From: Kineosporia sp. A_224
Lineage (GTDB): Bacteria > Actinomycetota > Actinomycetes > Actinomycetales > Kineosporiaceae
Length of the DNA: 39,508 nt
Reading direction: 5' to 3'
Assembly: GCF_002198655.1 (NCBI RefSeq)
Contig: NZ_MWLN01000167.1
Span: 17,649 to 57,156 of the forward strand
The translations under genes and the position numbers were made by a program. Positions 24,895 through 33,624 of the stretch are shown in pieces; position 1 is the first letter of the stretch; every line of letters begins with the position of its first letter. The notes beneath the pieces are model-generated. The model saw only the letters and a list, made by a program, of their open reading frames with translations, was not told the origin of the DNA and made no database searches.

Positions 24895-25980
24895 ATGTCC
24901 CCGATGATCCCGGTCGGCAAGCCCCTCCTCGGTGAGCAGGAGCGGGCGGCCGTCGACCGTGTCCTGCGCAGCGGGATGATCGCGCAGGGCCCGGAGGTCG
25001 CCGCCTTCGAGACCGAGTTCGCGCAGGCGCTCGTCGCCGGCCGCCGCTGCGTCGCCGTCGGTTCGGGGACCGCCGGCCTGCACCTCGGGCTGCTCGCCGC
25101 CGGCGTCGGCCCCGGCGACGAGGTCGTCGTCCCGTCGTTCACCTTCGCGGCCACCGCGAACGCCGTCGCGCTCACCGGGGCCACCCCGGTCTTCGCGGAC
25201 ATCGACCCGGTGACGTACTGCCTCGACCCGGCCGCCGCCGAGGCCGCGGTCACGCCGCGCACCGTCGGCATCATGCCGGTGCACCTCTACGGCCACCCGG
25301 CCGACATGACGGCGCTCGGTGCCGTCGCGCAGCGGCACGGCCTCGCGCTCTTCGAGGACGCCGCCCAGGCCCACGGCGCGACCTGGCAGGGCAGCCCCGT
25401 CGGCTCCTTCGGGCGCTTCGGGATGTTCAGCCTCTACCCGACGAAGAACATGACGGCCGGCGAGGGCGGCATGGTGTCGGCCGCCGACGAGGACCTGGCC
25501 CGGGCGGTGCGGCTGCTGCGCAACCAGGGCATGGAGCGCCGCTACGAGAACGAGGTCGTCGGCTTCAACTGCCGGATGACCGACCTGCACGCCGCGATCG
25601 GCCGCGTCCAGCTCAGCCGGCTCCCGGAGTGGACGGAACGCCGCCAGAAGAACGCCGCGTTCCTCGACGACAACCTGCACGGTGTCGTCACCCCGACCGT
25701 CGTCGACGGTGCGACGCACGTCTACCACCAGTACACCGTCCGGGTCCCGGGCGACCGCGACGCGTTCGTCGCGGCCCTCGCCGACCGCGGTGTCGGCAGC
25801 GGCGTCTACTACCCGGTGCCGGTGCACCGGCTCGCGTCCTTCGGGCTCGACCTCGACCTGCCCGCCACGGAGAAGGCCGCGCGCGAGGTGGTCTCGCTGC
25901 CCGTCCACCCAGGGCTCACCGAGGCCGAGCTCGAGCAGGTCGTCTCCGCCGTGAACGCCGTCGCCGGGGCGGGTGCCTGA
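24895..25980 (+). CDS. DegT/DnrJ/EryC1 aminotransferase, WbpE-like
   Basis: 361 residues; PLP enzyme that aminates a keto sugar nucleotide. It has GSGTAGLHLGLLAAGVGPGDEVVVPSFTFAATANA, FEDAAQAHGA and the PLP lysine K184 in YPTKNMTAGEGGMVS, then FNCRMTDLHAAIGRVQL and VYHQYTVRV. The next gene is a WbpB/WlbA-like oxidoreductase whose start overlaps this stop by one base (TGATG). That pairing is diagnostic of the WbpB-WbpE couple, which makes UDP-2-acetamido-3-amino-2,3-dideoxyglucuronic acid from UDP-GlcNAcA with glutamate as amino donor. ATG 24895 follows GAAAGGA by 11 bases. The substrate is inferred from context. Confidence 0.88.
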   Translation: MSPMIPVGKPLLGEQERAAVDRVLRSGMIAQGPEVAAFETEFAQALVAGRRCVAVGSGTAGLHLGLLAAGVGPGDEVVVPSFTFAATANAVALTGATPVFADIDPVTYCLDPAAAEAAVTPRTVGIMPVHLYGHPADMTALGAVAQRHGLALFEDAAQAHGATWQGSPVGSFGRFGMFSLYPTKNMTAGEGGMVSAADEDLARAVRLLRNQGMERRYENEVVGFNCRMTDLHAAIGRVQLSRLPEWTERRQKNAAFLDDNLHGVVTPTVVDGATHVYHQYTVRVPGDRDAFVAALADRGVGSGVYYPVPVHRLASFGLDLDLPATEKAAREVVSLPVHPGLTEAELEQVVSAVNAVAGAGA

Positions 25981-27032
25981 TGGCCGCGCTGCGCGCCGGG
26001 CTGGTCGGCCTCGGGATGATGGGGCGCCACCACGCCCGCGTGCTCCGTTCGCTGGAGGGCGTCGAGCTCGTCGCCGTCGCGGACCCCGGTGGCGACCCGC
26101 ACCAGGCCGCGACGGGCGTCCCGCTCCACGACGGCGTCCAGGGGATCATCGACGCCGGGGTGGACTACTGCGTCGTCGCCGTGCCGACGGCCTTCCACGA
26201 GGAGACCGCGCTCGTCCTCGCCGAGGCCGGTGTGCACGTCCTCGTCGAGAAGCCGCTCGCCCCGGACGTCGCGTCCGGCCTGCGGATCGTCGAGGCGTTC
26301 GAGTCCCGCGGCCTCGTCGGCGCGGTCGGCCACATCGAGCGGTTCAACCCGGCGCTGCAGAGCCTGCGGCGGCGCCTCGAGGCCGGCGAGCTCGGCGACG
26401 TCTACCAGGTCGTCACCCGCCGCCAGGGCCCGTTCCCGGCGCGCATCTCCGACGTCGGCGTCGTCAAGGACCTCGCGACGCACGACATCGACCTCACCGC
26501 CTGGGTGACCCGCTCCCGGTTCACCTCGGTCGCGGCCCGGACGCTGCACAAGAGCGGCCGCGCCCACGAGGACCTCGTCGCCGTCGTCGGCCAGCTCGAG
26601 AACGGTGCGGTGACCAGCCACCTCGTGAACTGGCTGTCCCCGCTCAAGGAGCGGGTCACGGTCGTCACCGGGGAGCGCGGCGCGTTCGTCGCGGACACCC
26701 TCACCGCCGACCTGACCTTCCACGCCAACGGCGTCATCCCGACCCAGTGGGACGACCTCGCGACGTTCCGCGGGGTCGCCGAGGGCGACATGGTCCGCTA
26801 CGCGATCCCCAAGCCCGAGCCGCTGCGGACCGAGCACGAGGCCTTCCGGGACGCCGTCCTGGGCCTCGGCGCAGACGTCGTCACGCTGCGCCAGGGCCTC
26901 ACGACCGTGGCCGTCGCCGAGGCCTGCCTCGAGTCGGCGCTCACCGGCCGGCCGTCCGCGCTCGGGGCGGACGGCCCGCTGCTCGCAGGGCCGGTCCCCG
27001 GCCCCGCGGTGGCACCGGCGCTCGCCGTCTGA
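25980..27032 (+). CDS. Gfo/Idh/MocA oxidoreductase, WbpB/WlbA-like UDP-GlcNAcA 3-dehydrogenase
   Basis: 350 residues. NAD-binding GLVGLGMMGRHHARVL (GLGMMG 10-15), catalytic-type EKP at 90-92 (VLVEKPLAP) and GHIERFNPALQSLR at 117-130; this last block is characteristic of the WlbA/WbpB branch. KDLATHDIDL near residue 165 supplies the usual active-site His/Asp. It is expected to oxidise C-3 of UDP-N-acetylglucosaminuronic acid; the P. aeruginosa enzyme recycles its NADH with 2-oxoglutarate supplied by the transaminase step. It is translationally coupled to the aminotransferase. The C-terminal 25 residues are Pro/Ala-rich and probably disordered. It ends 40 bases from a convergent glycosyltransferase. 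Confidence 0.88.
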   Translation: MAALRAGLVGLGMMGRHHARVLRSLEGVELVAVADPGGDPHQAATGVPLHDGVQGIIDAGVDYCVVAVPTAFHEETALVLAEAGVHVLVEKPLAPDVASGLRIVEAFESRGLVGAVGHIERFNPALQSLRRRLEAGELGDVYQVVTRRQGPFPARISDVGVVKDLATHDIDLTAWVTRSRFTSVAARTLHKSGRAHEDLVAVVGQLENGAVTSHLVNWLSPLKERVTVVTGERGAFVADTLTADLTFHANGVIPTQWDDLATFRGVAEGDMVRYAIPKPEPLRTEHEAFRDAVLGLGADVVTLRQGLTTVAVAEACLESALTGRPSALGADGPLLAGPVPGPAVAPALAV

Positions 27033-27072
27033 CCGCACCCGGACGACGTCGCCGCTGCCGCGACCGGCCCCG

Positions 27073-28572
27073 CTACCGACCCAGCAGGAGGTCGTCGTAG
27101 CTGGGCTGCGTCGTCCGGGCGTCGTACCGGTCGCGGACCCACCCGGCGGCCGCGGCCCCCGCCGCGCGCCAGGTCGCGACGTCCGCGGTGAGGGCGAGCA
27201 CGCGGGCTGCGGCCGCGGCCGGCTCCGGCGTGACCCAGTCCGCCGGGAAGAGGTCCTGCGGGCCGCCGACGGCGGCGAAGAGCGGCCAGTCCCGGACGAC
27301 GGGCACCGCACCGGACGCCGCCCCCTCGACGAGGCCGAGGTGGAACGACTCGCGCACGCTGGAGGAGACGACGACGCCGACCCGGCGGAGCAGGTCCGGC
27401 ACGTCGGGGGTGAAAGGCACCCGTTCCACGGCGCCGGCGACGTCGGGTGCGGCGAGCCGCTCCTCGAGCCGGCGCCGGTAGCCCGCCGCGCCGGCCGGCC
27501 CGGCCGGGTCGAGGTCCTCCCCGACGAGGAGCAGCCGGTAGCGCCGGTCGTGCCTGCGCAGGAGGGCGAGCGTCTCGACCGCCCACAGCGGGTCCTTCGC
27601 GACGACGCCGTACCCGACGACGGCGAGCGTGAACCGGGCGTCGTCCGGCTTCGGACGGGCGAACCGCTGCAGGTCGGCGAGGTTCGCCAGGACGTGGCGG
27701 CGCGGCGCGGCGGCCTCCGGCACGAGGTGGTCGAGCAGTCGGCCCAGGTGCGGGCCGACGACGACGAGGTCGTCGACCCGGTCGTACCCGACGAGGTGCG
27801 GGAACACGGTGAACGCCTCGAAGCTGTGCAGCCGGACGATGACCCGGGCCCGGCCGGGGTCCAGGGCGGACAGCAGCACGGCCCCGCGCTGCAGCCAGTC
27901 GAGGAAGACCGTGTCGGCACCGTCCACCGCGTCCGCGAGCGGGCGCGCCCACGGCAGCGACCGGGCGTCGTCGGGGCCGGTGAGCCGCAGCCGTAGCTGC
28001 TGCAGCGGCGAGAGCGGCAGCCCCGGCAGGTCGGCGAGGTCGAGCCGGCGCACCTCGACGCCGGGCCTGCCGGTGTACTGCGCCGCGACCGGTTCGAGGA
28101 ACTTCCAGTTCTTGAGCGTCACCAGGAGCAGCCGGTGCGGCCGGTCCGTCGGCGCGGCGGCGGGGGGCTGCCTGCGAGGGGGCAGCGGCCGGGTCGCCCG
28201 CGTCCATGCGGTGCTGCCGAGCAACGGTTGCATGAAGGCGTTGGAGGAGTCGACGAGCGGCGAGGACGTCCCGTCGAAGTGCAGCGTCCGGTGGAAGGCG
28301 ATCGCGGCGGCCCGCGCGAGCGGCCCGGCCGCCGAGGCCGGTCCGGACCGGGCCAGCGCGGCGTCCGCCTCCGCGGCACAGGCGGCGACCGCCTCGGTGA
28401 CCTCGTCGGGGCCGGGCGGCAGGACGCCGGCGTCGAGGGCCGCGAGGACGGCCTCCGCCCGCGACCCGCCGGCTCCGGCGCGCAGACCGACGGCGCGGGT
28501 CAGCGCCCGACGGGCGCCGCCCGCCCGCCGGCGCAGCGCGCGCAGTGCCTCCCCGCCGGGCGAGGGCCCCAC
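27073..28572 (-). CDS. Glycosyltransferase with an unrecognised N-terminal helical domain
   Basis: 499 residues, last gene of the minus-strand operon. Residues ~35-130 form an Ala-rich helical region containing FHRTLHFDGTSSPL (93-106) and ending at about TAWTRATRP. The same HR[TS]LH-x3-T-x-SPL pattern occurs in the large enzyme at 30526-33624, which it also resembles further on (VIVRLHSFEAFTVFPHLVGYDRVDDLVVVG; KDPLWAVETLALLRRHDRRYRLLLVGEDL). The donor site has E-x7-E in VRESFHLGLVEGAASGAVPVVRDW, a GT4 hallmark. The probable start is GTG 28572, after the previous stop and without an evident ribosome-binding site, so coupling to the upstream gene is likely. Confidence 0.8.
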   Translation of the reverse strand: MGPSPGGEALRALRRRAGGARRALTRAVGLRAGAGGSRAEAVLAALDAGVLPPGPDEVTEAVAACAAEADAALARSGPASAAGPLARAAAIAFHRTLHFDGTSSPLVDSSNAFMQPLLGSTAWTRATRPLPPRRQPPAAAPTDRPHRLLLVTLKNWKFLEPVAAQYTGRPGVEVRRLDLADLPGLPLSPLQQLRLRLTGPDDARSLPWARPLADAVDGADTVFLDWLQRGAVLLSALDPGRARVIVRLHSFEAFTVFPHLVGYDRVDDLVVVGPHLGRLLDHLVPEAAAPRRHVLANLADLQRFARPKPDDARFTLAVVGYGVVAKDPLWAVETLALLRRHDRRYRLLLVGEDLDPAGPAGAAGYRRRLEERLAAPDVAGAVERVPFTPDVPDLLRRVGVVVSSSVRESFHLGLVEGAASGAVPVVRDWPLFAAVGGPQDLFPADWVTPEPAAAAARVLALTADVATWRAAGAAAAGWVRDRYDARTTQPSYDDLLLGR

Positions 28573-28574
28573 CG

Positions 28575-29978
28575 TCAGCGGCCGATCGTGCGGACCGGCT
28601 GCACCGGGGTCCCGGGCGTCGTCGCGAGGACGCGGCGGTACACCTCGGCGAGGACCTCGGACTGCCGCTCCCAGGTCCAGTCCTCGAGCAGGCCGGGCCG
28701 GTCGTACGCCGCCCGGTAGCGGGGCAGGTCCGCGAGCACCGTGCGGGTCGCCGTCACGAACGAGTCCCGGTCCTCGGCGACGAAGACCTCCCCGTTCCCG
28801 AGCTCGCGGGTCAGCGCGGCCATCGCCCGGACGTCGCTCTGCACGACGGGGAGCCTCGCCCGTGCGTAGTCGAAGTACTTCGTCGCGATCGTCACGTCGT
28901 AGTTCTCCACGTGGACCATCGACTGGACGCCGACGGACGCGGTGCGCACGAAGGGGACCACGTCCTCGACGGGCACGTAGCCGAGCACGTGGAGCCGGTC
29001 CGCCACCCCGAGCCCGGCCGCGGTCTTCTCCAGCAGGTCCACGTAGTCGTTCCGGCGGGTGAGGAGGGCCAGGTGCACCCCGGGCAGGTCGGCCAGGGCC
29101 TCGACCGTCGGCAGGAGTCCGCGCTTGGCCGCGCTCACCCCGATGTAGACGAGCAGCGGGACGTCGTCGGCGAGCCCGAGCGTGGTGCGCACGTCCCCCG
29201 ACCCGGACGCGGACCCGCTCGCCGGCGGGGCGTTCATGACGACGCTCGGCAGCACCGGCAGACGGTGGTGCCCGGCGATCCGTTCGGCCATCTCGGGGGA
29301 GACGGCGACGACGGCGTCGGCCTCGTGGATGTGGGCGGCCTCGTACGCCTCGTAGGCGATCCGCCAGCGCAGCGTCGGGCCACCGACCCCCGGGAGGAAC
29401 TCGTGGGAGTCGAAGACGACGCGCACGTCGACGCCCTTGGCGCGCAGCCGGCGGGCCGACCGGACGGCCACCCCGAGCATCCGGTAGTCGTGCGCGTGGA
29501 GGATCTGCGGCCGGATCTGGTCGACGACCGGCCAGTACGCGCGCTCGTAGTCGAGCAGCCGGGGCTCGAGCCGCGCCCAGCACCGGTCCCCGCGCAGCGC
29601 GCGCCAGAACCGGGCGCGGGCGGCGTCCAGCACCGTGTCGTCGAGCGCGCGCGGCGGCCGCGCACCTGCGCCGGCCGGCCCCCCGTCGGCCGCCCGGCCG
29701 CGCAGCGCCCCGGTGGCCCGGGAGAGCTTGCGGGCGATGCGGCGGTACCGGTCCAGGGCGCGCCGCTGCGCCTGCTCCCTGGCGAACCGCACGGGCACGC
29801 GACGGACCGTGGCGGCGCCGAGCGGCCGCTCGTCCCCGGGGCCGACGGCCTGCCCCAGCAGGGTGACCCGGTGCCCCGCGTCCGCCATGGCGCGGGCCGC
29901 CTTCTGCACCCGGCCGTCCCCGTCGATCGAGTTGTCGACCATCATGAGGACGACGACGCCGTCCTGCTGCTCGCTCAT
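28575..29978 (-). CDS. GT4-like glycosyltransferase
   Basis: 467 residues. It starts VVVLMMVDNSIDGDGRVQKAARAMADAGHRVTLLGQ, then ILHAHDYRMLGVAVRSARRL, VVFDSHEFLPGVGGPTLRW, VPLLVYIGVSAAKRGLLPTV and the donor segment IATKYFDYARARLPVVQSDV. It resembles the enzyme at 20223-21818 along its length but lacks much of that enzyme's basic insert. ATG 29978 overlaps the stop of the 184-residue gene (ATGA), and its own stop lies 2 bases before the next start. Role: cytoplasmic sugar transfer in the same polymer; substrate unknown. Confidence 0.85.
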   Translation of the reverse strand: MSEQQDGVVVLMMVDNSIDGDGRVQKAARAMADAGHRVTLLGQAVGPGDERPLGAATVRRVPVRFAREQAQRRALDRYRRIARKLSRATGALRGRAADGGPAGAGARPPRALDDTVLDAARARFWRALRGDRCWARLEPRLLDYERAYWPVVDQIRPQILHAHDYRMLGVAVRSARRLRAKGVDVRVVFDSHEFLPGVGGPTLRWRIAYEAYEAAHIHEADAVVAVSPEMAERIAGHHRLPVLPSVVMNAPPASGSASGSGDVRTTLGLADDVPLLVYIGVSAAKRGLLPTVEALADLPGVHLALLTRRNDYVDLLEKTAAGLGVADRLHVLGYVPVEDVVPFVRTASVGVQSMVHVENYDVTIATKYFDYARARLPVVQSDVRAMAALTRELGNGEVFVAEDRDSFVTATRTVLADLPRYRAAYDRPGLLEDWTWERQSEVLAEVYRRVLATTPGTPVQPVRTIGR

Positions 29979-30529
29979 CCCGAGACTTCCTGCCTGGCCT
30001 CACGGCCTGTCGTCCGGCGTGCCCGGGCCTCGTGCCGGCGGGCCGGTGCCGCCGCGTCCAGGTGGCGCAGGGCGGCGGGGATCCCGTAGAACGCGGGCCT
30101 GCGGCCCGCCCGCGCGAAGCGCCACACGGGGTAGACCGCGACCCGGTCCAGCGCGACGAGCACGTCCGCGTCGCGGAGGACCGCACGCGACTGCGGGTCC
30201 CGCCGGGCCGCCCGGAAGGCGCGCACGCCCGCCGACGACCGCAGGTCGAGCAGCCGCAGCGCGCGGTAGGTCCCGGCGTCGAGGAGACGGCGGACCGGCG
30301 AGCGGGTCGGCGCCGCCGGGCGGGAGGACCGCGTGAGGACGAGCCGGCGGTGCCCGTGCAGGCCCAGGCCGGTCAGGACCCGTGCCTCGGGCAGCGTGTG
30401 CAGCAGGGCCAGGACCTCGGCGCCGCGGGCGACGAGCGCCGCCACCGGGATCTCCAGGGCCGTGCGGGTCGGCGCGACGACCCCCACGAGGACGACCCGG
30501 ACGGGTCGGGGCGCCGCGTCGGGGCTCAT
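29975..30529 (-). CDS. Unrecognised 184-residue protein inside the glycosyltransferase operon
   Basis: I do not recognise this family. ATGA overlaps on both sides (30526-30529 with the large glycosyltransferase, 29975-29978 with the next) show that it is a real, coupled gene. The N-terminus VRVVLVGVVAPTRTALEIPVAALVARGAEVLALLHTLP looks like the first beta-alpha-beta of a Rossmann half. The middle, DADVLVALDRVAVYPVWRFARAGRRPAFYGIPAALRHL, may be a second strand/helix unit. The last ~30 residues are very basic (ARRHEARARRTTGREARQ). No donor-binding half is present. It could be a glycosyltransferase N-domain fragment kept as an accessory or scaffold subunit; that is speculation. Confidence 0.65.
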   Translation of the reverse strand: MSPDAAPRPVRVVLVGVVAPTRTALEIPVAALVARGAEVLALLHTLPEARVLTGLGLHGHRRLVLTRSSRPAAPTRSPVRRLLDAGTYRALRLLDLRSSAGVRAFRAARRDPQSRAVLRDADVLVALDRVAVYPVWRFARAGRRPAFYGIPAALRHLDAAAPARRHEARARRTTGREARQEVSG

Positions 30530-33500
30530 CGGGACACCCCCGCGGGGGTGGGGCGGGCTGCGGCAGGGGTTGCCGGCGGTGGCACGTCCTGGGTGTGCTG
30601 CAACGGGTTCCGCCGCCCGAACCGGTCGTCGAGCATCGCGACGACCGGGTCCAGCTGGAGACTGCGCTCGAACCGGCCCGCGTGGTCGCGGGCTGCGGCG
30701 CGGTCCGCCTCGGACGCCGACAGGGCCCGGCGCGCGGTCTCGACGAAGCCGTCGCGCAGCGCCTCCGCCGTGAGCGCCGGCGGCCGGACCCACAGCGGGT
30801 ACCCCTCGAGGACGTCCTGCGCGGCGTGCGGCATCTCGTGCGCCGACAGCACCGGCAGGCCCGTCGCCATGTACTCGTACACCTTTCCCGAGGTCACGAA
30901 ACGGCCTCCGGCCAGGGCGAGGAGGAGTGCGTCCCACCGGCCGTAGGTCGCCGCCACGTCGGCCTTCGCCACCGGTCCGCCGTAGGTGACGCCGTGCACC
31001 CCGGCCCGGGCGATCACCGCGGCGTTGCCGTTCGCGCCGGCCGCCCAGCCCGCCCCGACGTGCCCGCGGAAGGTCAGCGTCGAGCGGGCGAGCACCTCGT
31101 CGCGCTGCCGGGCGGCCACCCAGGCGTCCACGACGAGCGACAGGTGGGCCGGCGTGAGGTTCACCGTGCCCAGGTACCCGAACGCGAGGCCGGCCGCCGG
31201 GTCCGGGCGCCGGGCGACCGCGAGGTCGGTACCGAGGTCGGCGTCGAACCCGTTGCGGGCCACGTGGACCCGGGACGCGAGCTCCGGGTACCGGTCGCGG
31301 TAGAACTGCGCGATCGGCTCGTTGACGGTGCAGACCGCCTCGGCCCCGGCAAGGACGCGTCGCTCCCAGCGCCCGCGCCGCGTGCGCGTGCCGAAGGCCT
31401 CGCCCGCACCGAGGACGTCCACCGACCAGCCGTCGCGGAAGTCGACGACGTACGGCGTCCCGGTCCTGCGCCGCACGTGCCGGGCGACGGCGAGGGTCGT
31501 GTACGGGGCGGGGGAGACCAGGAGCAGGTCTGCCGGGCGGTCCCGGACGACGGCCTCGGTCCCGCGCTCGAGGGCGCGCCGCCAGGGCCCGAAGACCTTC
31601 TCCGGGAACGGGATCGTGTCGAGCCGGTGGCGCAGGCGGACCCAGCGGGCCGGGTGCCTGGCCCGGAACCAGGAGTACCCGCGCACGTCGGGGTCGAGGT
31701 CCGCGCGGCGCAGCGGGAGCTCGACGATCCGGACCCGCGGGTCGACGAGGTCGAGGAGGCTGAGGTCCAGCCCGTACTCGAGGTCCCACGCGTGCCGGTC
31801 GATCGTCACGACGGTGACGTCCCAGCCGCGGTCGACGAAGAGGTTGGCCGTGGCCCGCATCCGGTAGGCACTGCTCTTCGCCGCCGGCGGGAAGCCGATG
31901 GCGACGTAGACGAGGTGCGGCCGCGTGCCGGGCCGGGCGCCGTCCGCCCCGGTGCGGGCGGGCGGCACGAGGACGTCGAGCAGCCGCGGCAGGACGGCGG
32001 CCGAGCCGTAGCGGGCACGGACCAGCCCGGCGGCCTGCGCCGCGGTCCGCGTGCGGACGTCGTCCGGCTCCGCGGCGAGGGCGAGGACCCGGGCGGCCGC
32101 CTCCTGCGGCGACCGCACCACCCACTCGGCCGGGAAGACCTCGCCCGCGCCGCCGAACTCCGCGACGTCCGGCCAGTCCCGCGCCACGGGCAGGCAGCCC
32201 GCCGTGACGGCCTCGCAGAACGCCACCCCGTGCGACTCGCGCCGGCTCGACGACAGCACGTACCCGGCGTCGCGCAGCACCTCCGGCAGGTCCGCGGTCC
32301 ACCCCGTGCGGATCACGGCGTCCCCCGCAGCGGCGATCCGGCGCAGCACCTCCGCCCGGTACCGGCGCCCGGGCGGCAGCTGGGGGTCGGCGTAGTCCGC
32401 GCCGACGAGGAGCAGCCGCCACCGGGGGTCGTGCCGGCGCAGCTCGTCGAGCACCTCGAGGGCCCACAACGGGTCCTTGACCGGCTGCGCCCAGCCGACC
32501 ACTGCGACCGTCCGCGCGGCGTCCGGCCGTTCGGCGCGGGACGCGTGGCCGTCCGGCGGCGGACCGTCCAGGGCGACCGGGTTCGGGACGACGTGCACCA
32601 GGGGCCCGCCCCGACGTGTCCTCGCCGGGGCGAGGGCCGGGACGACGTGCCGGACCAGGGACTCGAGCTGGCCCCCGACGAGGACGACGTCGTCGACGCG
32701 TGACCAGTCGACGAGATGCGGCTCGACGGAGAAGGCCTCGACGCTGTGCAGCCGGACGACGAGGCGGGCGCCCGGCGGGACGACGAGGCTCGCCCACACC
32801 GCGGCCGCCGTGCACCAGTCCACGACGACGACGTCCGCCTCGCGCAGGAGCGCGGCGACCTCGGGGGCGGCCGCTGACGCGTCCACCGCGGCACCTGCCG
32901 CCGGGTCCCCCAGCCGGGCCCGGGCCAGGACGACCGGCGCCGGCACGAGCCCGTCGGCCCGCGGCCCGGTGAGGTCGAGGCGGGTCACCCGGGCGCCCGC
33001 CCCGACGAGCCCCCTCTCGACCTCCCCGAGGAAGTGCGCGTTGCCGTCCGTCACGAGCAGCACCCGCGGCCGGTCGACGGGGGCCGGAGCACCCTCGGCG
33101 GCCTGCGTGCGCTGGTGGAGGCGGGTGTAGGCGGCGGACCGGATCACCGGGTCGAGCCAGCCGGAGCCTTTGTGGGACAGCGGGGACGGCGTGTCGAGGG
33201 TGTGCAGGCTGCGGTGCAGCAGGACGTGCAGCGCCTGGAGCAGGTGGTCGGCGGCGGCCGCCGCGCGCCCGACCGCGAGGGCCCGGTCGGCGGCGTCCGC
33301 GAGCGTCCGGGCGGCCGCGAGGATCGTTGCCCGGTCGACGCGCTCGGCGCCCGTGCTGTTCGGCCCGTCGGCGGACGTGCTGCCGGCGGACGTGTCGACG
33401 AGGTCGAGGGCGAGCAGGGCCTGCTGGCCCCCGAGCCGGGCCAGCAGATCGGAGCCGCGGGCGTGACGCAGCGCCCGGTCGACGACGTCGACGGCCTCCG

Positions 33501-33624
33501 CCTGCCGGCCGTCGCGGCGCAGCCTGTCGACGAGCAGCGGGGCCTGCCGCAGGGCCGCTGTCCGCGTCCTGTCGTCGTCGACCGCGCGCAGCCAGTCCTG
33601 GGCGGGCATGTCGGTGGCCGTCAC
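30526..33624 (-). CDS. Double glycosyltransferase: helical domain plus two GT-B modules
   Basis: 1032 residues. GTG 33624 gives a GTGA overlap with the epimerase stop, matching the rest of the operon. Residues ~1-175 are helical and contain LHRSLHTLDTPSPL (136-149), the motif shared with the enzyme at 27073-28572. The first GT-B module (~186-555) has VVRLHSVEAFSVEPHLVDWSRV, VVGWAQPVKDPLWALEVL and E463-x7-E471 in RRESHGVAFCEAVTAGCLPV. A linker near 555-568 leads to a second, different GT4 module (~569-1000): YVAIGFPPAAKSSAYRMRATA, PYVVDFRDGWSV, NEPIAQFYRDRYPEL, LAFGYLGTVNLT and SGKVYEYMATGLPVLSA. One chain may thus add two sugars in sequence. Both modules look intact; specificity is unknown. 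Confidence 0.82.
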   Translation of the reverse strand: MTATDMPAQDWLRAVDDDRTRTAALRQAPLLVDRLRRDGRQAEAVDVVDRALRHARGSDLLARLGGQQALLALDLVDTSAGSTSADGPNSTGAERVDRATILAAARTLADAADRALAVGRAAAAADHLLQALHVLLHRSLHTLDTPSPLSHKGSGWLDPVIRSAAYTRLHQRTQAAEGAPAPVDRPRVLLVTDGNAHFLGEVERGLVGAGARVTRLDLTGPRADGLVPAPVVLARARLGDPAAGAAVDASAAAPEVAALLREADVVVVDWCTAAAVWASLVVPPGARLVVRLHSVEAFSVEPHLVDWSRVDDVVLVGGQLESLVRHVVPALAPARTRRGGPLVHVVPNPVALDGPPPDGHASRAERPDAARTVAVVGWAQPVKDPLWALEVLDELRRHDPRWRLLLVGADYADPQLPPGRRYRAEVLRRIAAAGDAVIRTGWTADLPEVLRDAGYVLSSSRRESHGVAFCEAVTAGCLPVARDWPDVAEFGGAGEVFPAEWVVRSPQEAAARVLALAAEPDDVRTRTAAQAAGLVRARYGSAAVLPRLLDVLVPPARTGADGARPGTRPHLVYVAIGFPPAAKSSAYRMRATANLFVDRGWDVTVVTIDRHAWDLEYGLDLSLLDLVDPRVRIVELPLRRADLDPDVRGYSWFRARHPARWVRLRHRLDTIPFPEKVFGPWRRALERGTEAVVRDRPADLLLVSPAPYTTLAVARHVRRRTGTPYVVDFRDGWSVDVLGAGEAFGTRTRRGRWERRVLAGAEAVCTVNEPIAQFYRDRYPELASRVHVARNGFDADLGTDLAVARRPDPAAGLAFGYLGTVNLTPAHLSLVVDAWVAARQRDEVLARSTLTFRGHVGAGWAAGANGNAAVIARAGVHGVTYGGPVAKADVAATYGRWDALLLALAGGRFVTSGKVYEYMATGLPVLSAHEMPHAAQDVLEGYPLWVRPPALTAEALRDGFVETARRALSASEADRAAARDHAGRFERSLQLDPVVAMLDDRFGRRNPLQHTQDVPPPATPAAARPTPAGVSR

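Noticed and set aside
27033-27072. Terminator between the convergent WbpB-like and glycosyltransferase genes
   Set aside because: Only 40 bases with no stable symmetrical stem that I can pair; not reported as a feature.
28573-30186. Extension of the last glycosyltransferase frame upstream to 30186, giving 1037 residues
   Set aside because: The added part is a low-complexity Arg/Gly/Ala shadow of the transferase at 28575-29978; GTG 28572 fits the operon spacing.
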